Assembly: GCA_009823395.1 (NCBI GenBank)
Contig: CM020503.1
Span: 9,142,001 to 9,206,000 of the forward strand
DNA from: Thamnaconus septentrionalis
Lineage: Eukaryota; Chordata; Actinopteri; Tetraodontiformes; Monacanthidae
Length of the DNA: 64,000 bases
Direction of reading: 5' to 3'
The position numbers and the translations under genes were made by a program. Below are positions 16,751 through 28,703 of this stretch, piece after piece; position 1 is the first letter of the stretch; each line of letters begins with the position of its first letter. The notes under the pieces are model-generated. The model was given only the letters and a program-made list of their open reading frames with translations, was not told the DNA's origin and searched no databases.

Positions 16751-17908
16751 TGAAAGTTACCTACCGCAACTTATCCAATTGCAAACCTGAGGAAAACAAA
16801 GTTTTGATGCGTTGCATCTGTATTGAATTAATAGTTGTGCTTGGAGAAACCCTTGGAATTCAACTCAAAATCTGGTTAAAAAATAAGTTTTTAACCCTAG
16901 AGTTTAACCAGCTTAACAACCCGCTTAACGCTTCTTGCGTGACTCTGAAGTGCTGGCAGAAAGTGAGGAGACGGGCATGAAACGCCCCGTCTTCCCAAAC
17001 AATGAAGTGCACTCTCCCACTGCTGTATTCACAGCTCAGCAGAGCACCATGGGCCAAAACCCGTTTCCCTCCCTGCGCACCATACTGAGCCACTTAGGAA
17101 GACCTTTCTGCCTACAGCTATCAAAGTGTTCGCTAGCTCATTTGTCATTCGGTGGGTGCTTTTAGCCAAAGTGCCCTGTGGATCCACAAGTGTTTTTTAG
17201 CAAGGCTAGCCGTGGGGAAATGTAACCTCTCACATTTGCCTTTGCTGCTCCTCGCTAAAATTAGTCCCAATATAATAAATGCAATACGGATGATGCACAG
17301 GAAGGTCATTCCAATAACACTGTGTGACATTTTCTTGTGGCACAGCACTTAATTTGGCGCAGGTTTAATGCAGACTTCATTTACATGTGCCCCTACACAT
17401 GGATCTGTGGACAGAAGAGCTTCTTAGACGTCTGTAAAAAACTAGCATGATGTTCTGCTGTATCGATGTGACAGATCACACTAGTTGGATGTTCTTATAG
17501 TGGCTCATTAGCATGACATTTATTATGATAATTATTTTAATTTTGGTAATGCTGAATATTATAGGATTGTAATTTAACTATAATAATGTAATAATAATAT
17601 AATTCATTAATGTAATAACAATGTAAACAGCTGGTCCACGTGTGAGAGGGACCACCTCATATCCAGGCAAATCATTAAACACTATAAAGAAGCAGGAATT
17701 CATTCATTCATTTGAATAATGCTTGCACAATGGACCTTGAAATCAAGTTTTTTTTTAAAAAAAAAGTCCTTACTGAAGTTGCCACTCTCTCTACAACTAC
17801 CACTCCAACCCGACAGACTGAAGGAAGAAGACACTCACTGAGACAAGGTCAGCATGGTCGAGCGACAGCGTGAGCTGTGATTGGATGAACTAGTTTTGAC
17901 TGACTTAC

Positions 17909-17998
17909 CCATGGTGACAGGAGGGACAACAGGGTCTGTGGAGGAGGGTTTGGCTTTGACAGGGATGGGTGTGGTTGGTCCGTTGACCATCACATGAC
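17909..17998 (-). CDS. pc: Pyruvate carboxylase, linker exon ([15 protein letters not shown]…)
   Basis: This 90-nt internal exon encodes [18 protein letters not shown] and then [12 protein letters not shown], the conserved linker between the biotin carboxylase and carboxyltransferase domains of animal pyruvate carboxylase. In the transcribed direction the acceptor is CTGTAG just before 17998 and the donor is GTAAGT from 17908 downward. It starts with two bases completing a Gly codon from exon 19225-19369 and ends with one base of a Gly codon completed by exon 8951-9172, so both borders are phase 1 and the frame is unbroken. The proline- and threonine-rich composition is normal for this linker. 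Confidence 0.95.
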
Positions 17999-18100
17999 CT
18001 ACAGATAAATTAGAGTTAAAAAAAAACAAAACACAATGTAAGAAAAAAAAAATTCATGTAATGTTCATAATTTAGTTAATTTTATTTCTTAGTAACCGTC

Positions 18101-18159
<59 letters not shown>

Positions 18160-19224
18160 GAGTGAGAGAGAGAGAGAGAGAGACCTTTTCTGGCCTTTGT
18201 TTCAACCTTGGGTCATAAACCTCTGGTTTGAATTTTTCCAGCTGGAGTTATGATCTCCGCCATATCTCAACTATAATACTGCTGGTGAAAAGGTTATTGA
18301 ATTCATTATACGCTCTCTACGTCCTGCCTTTCTTTTTCCAAGAAAAAGCCGTAATATCAGCGCTGATAACTCATTTCCCCATACGTGGGAGCCGTGGACA
18401 CTAAAATAGCCTTGGTCAGCTCAGTGGTTATATTTAGTGAGTTACAACCTGCAGAAAACTGGCACCAATAACAGAAGGAAGGGAGATGGGCTGAACTCCT
18501 GAGCTTGTATCAATGTTGACTGCATTGAGGCACAGTTCATATGAAGCAGTAATGAGCAACATATGTAAGCAGCACCTATTTACATATAAGTTAAAAGAAA
18601 AACAGATACATTCTACTTAAAGCCTTGTAGTTACAAACTTATGACATACCTTCACTAATATACAAAGTAGCTAAAACCTATGAAATGATGTATTTGTCCC
18701 CAGCATTCAGCCTCCCTTGGTGACCCGCCCATGGTGGCAGAGGTCACAGCGATTCCAGCTGCTTGAGCATCAGACACTTCTTCAGTTCTGCTGAATATCT
18801 GAATATCATCACCTCATAATCTGGTGTGATAACAAGCAGGATCTGGTCCTCGGGGGCAACACTTTGTCCCAAAATCCACAACCCATTTAAAGTGATATAG
18901 GTTAAAGAGCGTGCTTTAAAAAGCGGCTCAGACAGTAAAATAGCGCGCCACCGTCTTTGTGACCTTTTCGCAGCAGCAGCAGCTCTTCAAAGAAAGAAAT
19001 GTTTTACTTCAACTAAAAGGAGGCATGAAACCATGTCTTACACCCTGATGAATACATTTGCATGCAATCAGGAGATCCATGCATAAGGAATCCTCATGCC
19101 TAAGCTGAGCGGGAGCGACCGTGCTCCCATTACACCCCTGATTGAATCCAATGAAGGAGGAAGCCAAGAACACGTCTGCACTAATAGCCAAATTTCAGGG
19201 TCAGTGGTAGTTTTGTGTACACAC
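17999..19224 (-). other. pc: pc intron between exons 19225-19369 and 17909-17998
   Basis: This 1.2-kb phase-1 intron contains a (GATA)n plus (GA)n microsatellite at 18099-18183 and otherwise unremarkable sequence. No coding exon or RNA gene is seen. Confidence 0.85.
18099..18183. repeat. (GATA)n followed by (GA)n microsatellite
   Basis: About 14 GATA units (to about 18158) run directly into about ten GA units. The junction suggests one repeat type evolved from the other by point change and slippage. Confidence 0.97.
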
Positions 19225-19369
19225 CGAGGTAATGCAGTAGCTTCTGGGCTCGGTTCTGCGTGGGCTTGAGGTTGAAGAGCTCCTGGTTCTCGTCGATGAA
19301 CTGGGTGTCCACGGTGGAGTGGAGGAACTGGTGGTTGGACAGGACGTTCTGGAGGAATGGGATGTTGGT
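19225..19369 (-). CDS. pc: Pyruvate carboxylase, end of biotin carboxylase domain
   Basis: This 145-nt internal exon starts in phase 0 and encodes about 48 residues at the C-terminal end of the biotin carboxylase domain. It begins [19 protein letters not shown], continues [15 protein letters not shown] and ends with [15 protein letters not shown]. The acceptor is a pyrimidine-rich tract ending TCTCCAG (AG at 19371-19370) and the donor is GTGTGT from 19224 downward. It ends one base into the Gly codon completed by exon 17909-17998. It is the most 5' pc exon I can find in the window. The family's usual FLxGTVDTQF motif reads [10 protein letters not shown], a Gly-to-Ser difference that could be a real variant or a polymorphism. 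The exons encoding the ATP-grasp core were searched for upstream to 64000 and not seen. Confidence 0.95.
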
Positions 19370-20880
19370 CTGGAGAAGAGGGAGAAGGGGGAAAACTCAG
19401 ATTGTTTCTGACTTCACATGTCTTGCACACGAGCTATGGAAGATGCGAACATATTGTGTGGTGCGCACACAACAGAGCAACAAAGACAGGATCAAGACAA
19501 CCTTCACAATCAAGTCGGACATTCAACCAACAACAGTAATTGGTCCCGCAAACAGATGTCTGTGTGCGTGCGCACATCGCTATCCCACACATAGGAAAAC
19601 ACAAATAGAGGAATCACAAAAAGCACATTCAATTAACAGATTACAGGGTTTTGTCACGCCAATTAAACCCCCGAGTAAACAAAGAGTAAATGACAGAGGG
19701 GCTACAGGGAACAGATGTAATTGATGGATTTAATTTTCTCACTTGATTTGCGGCAATTTCTCTTGCTTATTTATTTATTTTTAGTTGTTTATTGTGAGTA
19801 TCATCTTAAAAAAAGACAAGAGGCGAAAAAAACAAGAATGACTGACAGGATGGAAAGGGACATTTTGTAAAGGAGAAAAGGACACCATGGAAGAAGGCTA
19901 CGCAGCTGTATTAAGGGGAGGGATTTTGAGGGATTTTTTGGAGGATAAAAACACAGCGCTGATCAAACGTGTCAAAAGATTGTGGTAGTGTTTGCTGACA
20001 GTGTCACCTAATTGTGTTTTCAGTATTTCCAGTGTAAAAAAATAACAGACTGAAATATAATGAAGCAAATTGTTTGGATACCACATCTGAAAACTGAGAA
20101 AAAGTCAACGTAGGTACCTGAGACTGTGTTAGAGAGACTCTTGCTGCTTGTGCAGAGCAGTGAAAAGGAGAACAGCAGCAATTTTTCTGTTACATCTCCG
20201 AGACGTGGCATTTTTCTCTCTCTCAACTTCTGCAAGCGCAAAATACATTCACTCTCATCTTTTTGTGAGAAGATGTTTCTTCTGACCTGCGAGGTCAGAG
20301 ACACACGGCTGCCATTTGTCCAATTTCCTCAGGAACACCAGATTAGGCAGCATCTTCCCTACTGGGATGGAATGAATCTGCAGGTGCTTGACAACAAAAC
20401 GCTTGCAAACATCAAGGTACTCATAAACTTGCCGTTCTGTTGCTGAGAGTGAGAAAAATCTTGCATATGTTGGTTTTAGTTTTTAGGGAACAAAACGTTG
20501 TTTTGGCTTTGGGACAAACAGGAAGTGACTGCAACAACGACAAAATGGCTGAGAGCTCGTGAACACTAGTTGCTGTTCCAGGGACTTGAGTAAATACATT
20601 CATTTATCACAACTGGATGGCATGTTTTGCATTCAATGAAAAACATGAGTTCAAACTGACTTAATTAGGCAAAGCAAGTTTTAAGGCACAGCTGTTTCCC
20701 TTTACACCAATCAGAGGGCAACAGTGGCAAAAAAATGAAAAGAAAATCTGATTGGTTTGCTTTGAAATGAAAAGAGAAGTTCTGTCTCATTACTTTCTAT
20801 GTTGATTTGAAAACCACTCCCCTTTACGCACATTTTAAATTAAGTCTTTATCAAATGGACATAGAAAGGACCATTTGTGT

Positions 20881-20928
20881 GAGCGCGCGCACTCATACAC
20901 ACACCCACACCCTGTGTGTGTATATACG
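20881..20928. repeat. Interrupted CA/GT microsatellite
   Basis: A short GCGC/CACA alternating tract followed by a short GTGTGT and TATATA run. Confidence 0.8.
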
Positions 20929-21686
20929 AGTAACCTCGCACAGACTAAAAGTCACAGATGGTGGAAATTTACAACCGCAAATTGGGTGTTTAGCTGACAG
21001 TCAGGCCCAGAACGACTTGAAATAATTGCCGCAACACAATCACTCCTGAATCCTGTAATTGGGCGAGGAGACTTGGGCAACAAACAAACCGCAGAGACAC
21101 ACACCTCATTACCAGCACTCATGGCACCGAGGAAGCAACTTCTAGTGGGGAGCTCGGTGTGCCTGGGCGAATAACGAGCATGTTGGTCACGCCGGCGGAG
21201 CCAAAGCAGGATGTATATTGTGATAATTGAAATGGAGATGAAGAGGGATTTGCATCCCTGCCACTTTGAAAGTGCTAGGCGGAAGAGACAGGTGTATATT
21301 TGAACACAGGTTTTTGCTTTGTCAAGGTGTAAATTCACAAAGGACACTAATGTGAGATGTTGTAGATGTTTGTTCCCGGTTCCCGGCGAAGGAAACACGG
21401 GGGTTTGCTTTTTGAAATTCATGGCAAACTACTTTCACACAAAATGACAACACATTGTCGGCCTGCTGCTACAGGGAGGAGAGCAGGTGAGAAGAGGGAT
21501 TCACGTAATAGCGCCGCTCCGCAGGGCCCTGGGCTACGAGATGAGGACCTAAACAGAGAAGGATTTGCCATGAACACTTTTATGGCAACAGCAACTCCAG
21601 GAACCGTCAGAGGTCTTATTTTCTGTCATTGACATCATATCTGCCTGTCTATTTCTAAAAATTTCAACAAAGCACAACTGCGATTT

Positions 21687-22150
21687 GCTGGTGTTTCCAT
21701 TGAATGGTGTGAAGCGCATAAGCCGTCATTCTCGTAAAATCCCGACATAATCTTGCGGTACAAGATTTTACGAGAATTACGTTGTTTGTTTACGTTTGTT
21801 TGCTGTCAAGAAGGGTTGTTATTATATTTTTCTCTTTGATTACTTGTAAAAAAAATATTTCGTCTCCTCCTCCGTCCAAACATAACGCACCATTTTCACT
21901 TGCAGTGAACTGGTCACGTGACCCACTACGTCACGTCGGCTGACGTGCAAATGCGAAAAAGTGTTGCCATGACACTTTTGCGATATAACTCCACATCGAT
22001 ACGTCATACGTCGATACGAACCACCTCATGAGAGCGTTAAAACCTTCTTGCCATATTTGAGAAGTTTTTCAAAGTTTAGGTGTTTCCATTACCAGTTTTT
22101 CATTGCAATATTTAGGTTTTGCGCAATTCAAGGGGTAATGAAAACGTAGC
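21687..22150. mobile_element. Inverted-repeat (MITE-like) DNA element
   Basis: The left end reads GCTGGTGTTTCCATT. The right end, reverse-complemented, reads GCTACGTTTTCATT, an imperfect terminal inverted repeat. Internally there is a perfect 14-bp inverted repeat (ATTCTCGTAAAATC at 21728-21741, its complement at 21764-21777) with a 22-bp loop. A second hairpin at 22079-22147 has GTTTCCATTACC facing GGTAATGAAAAC. No coding potential is visible. I could not settle a target duplication, so the ends are approximate and the superfamily is unknown. Confidence 0.5.
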
Positions 22151-22664
22151 TTCTGACGGCAATTATTTTTCAAAAATAGGGACCACTGTCTGACTGGAAT
22201 TCTGAATTTCCTAGCTGGAATGTTGACAACGGAGGGAAAAAACACACACACACACACAGAAGAATGTCAGAAACATTAAAGCAGAGATAATGTTCCACTT
22301 TGAGTGGAATTTGTCATCTTTGCTGTGCCCTCAGGCCTGGTGCAGCTTCACCTGCACCTGGCTGGGGACCTCCTCAGTCGAAGTTTAATATCTTGTTTAT
22401 CTATAATTCATCATGTAAACAAATTTAATTAGTTGAGCCTAACGGGGGGAAAATAGTAAATGGGAGAATAGAAGTGGAAAAAGTGGAAATGGTGGGCAGG
22501 CAATGACGTCCAAAGAGCAGCGACAGCCACAATTAATAGAAGCCAGAAATAATGAAGAGCGGAAATAGACAGCATTAATACAGAGGTTTGTCCTTTCCCT
22601 CGCTGTTGTACCAGATCAATGCATTCATTATCAGGCTGCCCCACTCGCCTCTGGCTACACCGCT

Positions 22665-22746
22665 CACACACACACACACACACACACAGACAGACGGTGT
22701 ACGCATGTGCATACACACACACAGGCGCGCACATGCACACACACAC
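22665..22746. repeat. Interrupted (CA)n microsatellite
   Basis: Two CA runs are separated by a mixed 'cagacagacggtgtacgcat' segment, followed by a third CA run with CG interruptions. Confidence 0.9.
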
Positions 22747-25141
22747 AGTGTAGCTTGGTTTTTGCCCTGATGTGAAATCCAAAAACCTTTGTACACAAAC
22801 ATCCTTTGGAAGTGTCTCCTTCCACCGCTAACTATATCTTCCACATTTGTCCTCTGTCTTGGTTTCGCTCTATGTGATGAAACTCAGACATCTGATTTGG
22901 CCGCTCAGTATCAACCCATTGCCCACAGCTCTTCAAAGCCATGCGCACGGCCTGCAAAACAAGCATGCGGCGGGCCTTCCTGGCAGCTCCTGCTCAGCAA
23001 TCCTGTGCCGGACGGTGGGTGTTGAAATGAGACGGGAGGCATGTTTTAATGTAAACTGAGAATATCTCGCAGTCTCTCTCTCTCTCCCAACAAAACATTA
23101 CATATGCAGGAACAGGGTTCAGAATCAGAGGTCACTGCCTTGAGCTGGTGCATCAGGAATCCTGAGCACCTTCTCCGGGTTCCGGATACACTCGTCGTTT
23201 GCCTCACGCTGTTATCACGGACCAGTTTTATTGCTTCGTTGTTCAGAGCCAGTCACAACCAGTCACTGTCTGCTGGCAACTGACATCCGTGCTGCTGGCC
23301 TGACTGACTGCAAACGCCTGTCTAAGCTTGGTTGCAGGGCACTGGTCGGGCTTCAGGGGGCCAAGTTTTACAGGGTTTCTTGGCAACAAAAAGGAAATGG
23401 AACAAATAAGATCCTAATGGCGAGGTGCTGAAATGCTACCGTGGTGTCATGGACTTTATTTTCCCTCGGAAAGGGAGCCAAAGACTTTGGCCCACATCCG
23501 AAAGCTGTTAACACAGAGAATGTTAACACCTGACGGTAAAATACAGCCCGGGTCTCTTGCAGGCGGGGAGAAAGTCACCTACTTTTTTTTTTATGTATCA
23601 GTGTTGTCTTCAGTCTGTCTCGGTGTCATTTTTCACTTCGCCAATCACGAGTGTAACAGGGTTAAAACGAAAGTATTGCTGTCCAGACAAGCCAACGTTT
23701 TTCTGTGTGCAGTATATAAAATTTCACAATTGTGCAGGAACACAGAGGGACAAAACAGCGAGTTATGAGCAGCATAGCTCCGCACGTAAATATTACAGCA
23801 TGTCTGCAAAGCCACGGGAGACTTAAAGAATGGAATTGCATCTGAGGAAAGACGACTCTCGTGAAGTCAAGAAGCCGAAAACAGACTCATGTACTTAAAT
23901 ACTCAAATCATTTCTCGTCTGGTGCTTGGCTTTATAAGTTTTGAAAAATATTTACACTAAAGATGGAAATGAAGTCATTATCTGAAGAAAAAACCATTTG
24001 GATCTAGAAACACAACCAGGGTCAGATGCCTCACTACATTATAATTAATTGGGGCCACAACTCTGTCAAAGCCTGTTGTGAAAGATGAAGTGGCGCGCAG
24101 ATCAGAGTTGAAGGCACTCAGCCCACTGTTATTGTTATTAGCACTCAAACAGGTGCGTTGATTCACGGCGCCAACTGTGGGTAATTAGAAGCGACAACTT
24201 TTATGCGCACATAAACGCCGGGGTTTGCGTGGTTGTTTCTGCTGAACCCCGCGAACACAAATTCTGCCAGAAGACAGCGTAATTGGGCCTCATAGAGGAC
24301 AATATGACTTCAGTTAGAGACTGCAGATAGAACAGATGCCATCAGACTGCAGCAAAGCGAGTCAAGGATAGACTGTCAATGACGGCTCTCTGATCGCATC
24401 CCTACATTTTAATGTGACCATCGTGCATGAACAGCATCTTTTTTTTTTTGTCTGCTGGTCCGTACAGATAGTCGTTTAGAGAAGGAACTTCTGTTCTGTT
24501 TTCTTTCTGCTACGCTAGGGATTGTTTACGAGATTTGTCAAACTGTCACTCAAAATGGCCCGTATTATATATTTTACAGCTGTGATTTTTTTTTCCTGCA
24601 TCAAATTGTGGGCGAGACAACACATAACTTCCCCAACTTCCCTGGGAGACAGATTGCTGAAATTTACAACCAGCGTTGTTTGCTTGTTTTACTTTTTTTT
24701 AAATTCAAAACATGTCCACGAAAATGCAATGAAGACAGATGAACGCAGGATTTTCTTGGGGTCAGTAAAAACAAAACAAAGCGTATTAGAGCGCTGATGC
24801 AAATGTGCTACCTGCAACGCAAACCTAAAAGCGGGAGAGAGGAAGACTGTCTGCCCACACAAACTCCAAATAGTAGGCAGAACAGGTGAGGGAAACAGCA
24901 GCAGCAGGGAACATGTGGAACGAGGTGGATAAAAGCAGGCAAAACAACAAAAAAAAGGAAAGTTTTTTACCTTTGCTGAAGACAGATCGGACTGTACACT
25001 AGAAACACCTCAGTGTCATCGCGAAGCAGAGAGACTGAGTGAACGTAGAACTAAAGCCAGCAGCACTGTCCAGGTTTATCAATTTGCACAGCAAACTATC
25101 GTACGACATCAAGCTAATAAACTTGGATGCGACGTTGAGGC

Positions 25142-25770
25142 CCTGTCCACACGGGAACGTTACAGTTTTTTTTTTTCTTTCCCGGGGTCGAAAAAAGTTG
25201 CGTCCACACGCTGGCAGATGGAAACGGAACGGTGGGTGAAAACGATGTAATGTGTATGCCACACCGAAATGTGGCGCTGTTAACAGACGCTGACACAGCC
25301 AATGGACCCAGAATATAAAAATAAGCCCATTTCCGCTACACGCCAAACACGAAAAAGAAACAATGGCGAGTGGAGGGGAAAAAAACTGAGTCTCTTGTGT
25401 GGACCGACGACGAGGTGGAATCACTACTACGCCAACAAACCTTGAAGCGCCTGCAATACAAAGACAACTCCGCTCGCCGCCATCGTTGTTGTTTGTGCCG
25501 CTGCTGCCGCATTGCATGCCTTACTTTTTCCGGTCACATGACAGTGACGGTGCGATGACGACATCGTTTTACAAGGAAAAGCCGTTATCACTGTCCAGAT
25601 GGCAACGATGTGACAACGACGAAACGGCGTTGTCGGATTTTCCCACTCTAGGACCCGTTGTCAAAAAATACCGTTTCGGGGGACCCAAAACGCCGTTGCC
25701 ATATGGACGAAAGGCCGTAACGGTTAAATACTTTACCGTTTCCACCAAAAAACGTTCCCGTGTGGACAGG
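25142..25770 (+). mobile_element. Terminal-inverted-repeat DNA transposon with degraded ORF
   Basis: The ends are a perfect 18-bp inverted repeat: CCTGTCCACACGGGAACG at 25142-25159 and its complement at 25753-25770. The interior has a start-like 'acaATGGCGAGTGGAGG' at 25362. Just downstream, in a different frame, lies a conserved-looking peptide ESLVWTDDEVESLLR (from about 25388). It resembles the N-terminus of a Myb/SANT-like or MADF-type accessory protein found in some fish DNA transposons. The frame is broken between the start and that peptide, and no transposase core is present, so the copy is non-autonomous. PIF-Harbinger-like or ISL2EU-like assignment is a guess. The target duplication was not determined. 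Confidence 0.65.
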
Positions 25771-26793
25771 AGCTACGTCTACCGTGCAACGGGTTTGAGT
25801 GATAAAACCAGCGCCGGAATCGCAGCCTCCAGCCGGGACAAATTGATGTCAATGAGCAACAACAAATTGCGGCGTGCCCCACCTATCTGGGGTACTTTTC
25901 CAAAGGCAGAATAGGAAAGAAAAGGAACCGAGGCTGAGACAGAATGTCATTTCAGACTGCAGTGATCCTGCAGGGGAGGCGACCAAAGTCACGGCAAAGT
26001 CACACTGTGGGATTCTCATCCTGGACCTCTGCCCGAAAAGTTCTACGTAAAAGAACTTGCATGGCCTTCAGATGCTGGCTGCCATGGACAAACTCAATAT
26101 AACAGTGAGAGAAAAGGCCAGTACAACAGTGAAACACTCACCGACAGCCAGAAGCTGTCATTGATACAGTTCAGTATGTATGTGTCTGGATGTAGGTGCC
26201 GCTGACCAGGGCATGGCCGCACCTTATTCTGAAAGGCCATCTGGTTCCAAACACGCCAACATTTAGGTGCCTTTAATTTTTTTCTTCTGTGTCGTACACA
26301 GGAAGCTTTGTGTAGCTGCAAATTTGGAAGAATCACAAGAAGAGAGAGAATCCGGAGGTGGAGAAGTAACGTATCTGCAGGTGGATGTGTTGCATGAGGT
26401 GGCCACTTTGTCCAAAAAATGTCTTGTGTGTGTTTCAGTCTTCTTGTGTCTGTCTCCCAGCGCAACTTCTGGAAGAAACTGCGTCTTTCTGTCCCGGGTG
26501 GCAGCAAAACTGCACACAGCCGTGACTAGGCGATGAAAAGACATATGACAAAGAGGTGACAGGAAGTGGGTCAGCATATGTAGAGCAGCTAGTGCAGCAT
26601 TGGTATTTATTATTTTTTTTTTTGTCTAATGGAGGGCTCAGACAATATGATTTTTTTTTTTTTTTTTTGCTGAGGGGACAATCACTGTACCAGATTAGGA
26701 GACAGAAATCTTGGCTGAAAGACATGTAGGACAACACGTCGGGCTCAGACCAATCACAGCTCAGTCTTTCATAACAAGCAGTGATGTAAGGAG

Positions 26794-26796
<3 letters not shown>

Positions 26797-26828
<32 letters not shown>
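26797..26828. repeat. (GT)n microsatellite
   Basis: About 16 uninterrupted GT units. Confidence 0.97.
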
Positions 26829-28413
26829 TTTTCGGGGTGGGGGGTGTCATTGGATGAAAACAAACCAATGTGTCAAATGGTGGACCTCTCTTCAGAAAGC
26901 CCCAAAGACAACCCTTTTGTACTGTACCTTCCCCCTGTGCCACCGCTAACGTTTTCTGGGCGCCGCCGTCGCTGCCGGCCGCATCCCATTTAGCTGAAAT
27001 GATAGGCCAATGTCCCAGAACAGGACAACAAAGAGGCAATGCTGCAATAAAAATATTTTCCCAGGCCGAGGTTCTAATGGGGCCGCTGTCATGTAGTCTG
27101 AGGCGGAGGAGGATGTTGTCACTGTGCTTCTGACCCGACTGCATGGAGCGGGGCTGCACACTGGAAGCTCCCCCGCCTCCCCTAAACAAAAACCAAGATT
27201 TGATGAAATCCTTTGTTTGCAGGGTTAGCAGACGGCTCCAACATCAGCTCCACCGATTCCCCCTTCAGCGAGCAGGTCGTGAGCAAACAAGGCTGGCCTG
27301 TTCCGGCTGCAGGGAGAGATCAAGCCCTCAGTATTTTGGCATCTCCACACCACAGTGTTTCTGCTTTTGTTTTCCCTCACAAAAGAAAAAAAATCAGCAC
27401 CTCAGCTTTTTCATCGCTCCAGTCAAAATCCTTCCCCTTTCCTCTCACTGTTTGCCAAGTTCATTTCTGCTCATATCTGGAGGCCATCGCATCAGATAAA
27501 ACACTGCGTGCGTACTTTCAGGGATTTTGAGAATCACGCTCAGCGAGGAGAGGAAACTGGAGTCGGATCTTCATCCTTCCCCAACGCAAACACTGCCTCC
27601 CACTGTCACACGCAGCCTCGGTGCTCCCACAGTGATTAGGAGTTGAATAGGGGAGCTGTCAGGTCATCCGTCTTTTCTCCACTCTCCCCTTCCACCGCCT
27701 CCCCATCCTCATTCGTCATGTCTTAACCGCCGACCAAGACGCACAACCAGGAACGTATCACACACACACTGAATGTACAAACACAAACCCTCTCACACTG
27801 CAACAAATTCACTTAAAGGGAACAGGACAGGAATATGCACATGCACGCGTGCTCATTCAATCCGCTGCAACAGGGAGCTGGACAGGGAACATTTGAACTC
27901 AAGCTAATATTTACAGTGCAATACCGAGGAAGCTGGCGGCCGCCATGGAGCGTATATGGATGAATGACTCAGAAACAATTCAAAGCAGAAAAAAAAAATG
28001 CACGCATAATGAACAAAAGCAAACATACGCTGCCGAGACGTTTGGGTCTCAGACGGCTGTCTTAGTGTCACTCCGCTGATTGGTTGGAGCAGTTGAGCAG
28101 AGCGGGCCAGTGCGAGAGCATGTGCCAGCATTCTTATGTGTGCTACTGCGTCTGTCAGTGTTTCCAAATAGAGAGCGAAAGGCTCGGCGAGAGGGGGCGA
28201 AACAAAACAAACAAAGGAACGAAAAAAGCAGCAACTTCCACACATTCAGCGTTTCCTCCAAGTGTTTCTGGAAGAACCGACGATTAGCCAAATAACTCAA
28301 GGCCAGCACCTCCACACGATGCCTGTGGCCTTTATAGCAGCAAGACTGAACCCTTTCACAATGCTGCTGCTTCCTTATGTTTAGTATAGTTGCCCTCATT
28401 TTGTTCTGCTGTC

Positions 28414-28615
28414 CTCTAAAGCAGTGGTCCCCAACCACCGGGCCGCGGACCGGTGCCGGTCATTTGGTACCGGGCCGGTCAGAAAGAATAATTAACTTCT
28501 GTTAAATTAATCCCGTTTCATTCATTATCTGAGTGAAACATTTTATTTTGAAAAATGACCGGATTCTCTCCGTTACGTCCATGTAACGCTCAACTTGGGG
28601 ATCACTGCTCTAAAG
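28414..28615. mobile_element. Short hAT-type element with perfect 8-bp target duplication
   Basis: The element occupies 28422-28607 (186 bp). It starts CAGTGGTCCCCAACC and ends CTTGGGGATCACTG; the reversed right end CAGTGATCCCCAAG gives an imperfect terminal inverted repeat. It is flanked by identical CTCTAAAG octamers at 28414-28421 and 28608-28615. An 8-bp duplication, CAGNG…CACTG ends and 'gtccccaac' near the terminus are hallmarks of hAT (Charlie-like) elements. There is no coding capacity, so this is a non-autonomous copy. The intact duplication suggests it is not very old. Confidence 0.88.
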
Positions 28616-28620
28616 CACCA

Positions 28621-28703
28621 ACCACACCGCAGCAAATTCCTCGTAAGTGTTAAACCTACTTGGCAATGAAGGTGTTTCTGATTCTGATTCTGATTCTGAT
28701 GTT
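28621..28703 (+). mobile_element. LINE 3' end fragment with (TTCTGA)n tail
   Basis: The sequence 'aaacctacttggcaatgaag' followed by three to four TTCTGA-type hexamers resembles the 3' terminus of an abundant fish non-LTR retrotransposon. The family's tail typically reads 'acttggcaataaagctgattctgattctga'. Only about 80 bp is present, as expected from 5' truncation. It begins within a few bases of the target duplication of the neighbouring hAT element. Confidence 0.5.

Larger units (their letters stand above)
9173..17908 (-). other. pc: pc intron between exons 17909-17998 and 8951-9172
   Basis: This 8.7-kb phase-1 intron has no recognisable coding exon on either strand. It contains a transposon-like repeat starting at 9311, a TAAT/ATTA-rich segment around 11560-11860, a (CA)n array at 13459-13503, a poly(C) run near 14531-14548, and a composite interspersed repeat at 16419-16750. 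Short open frames inside it have no family resemblance. Confidence 0.8.
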
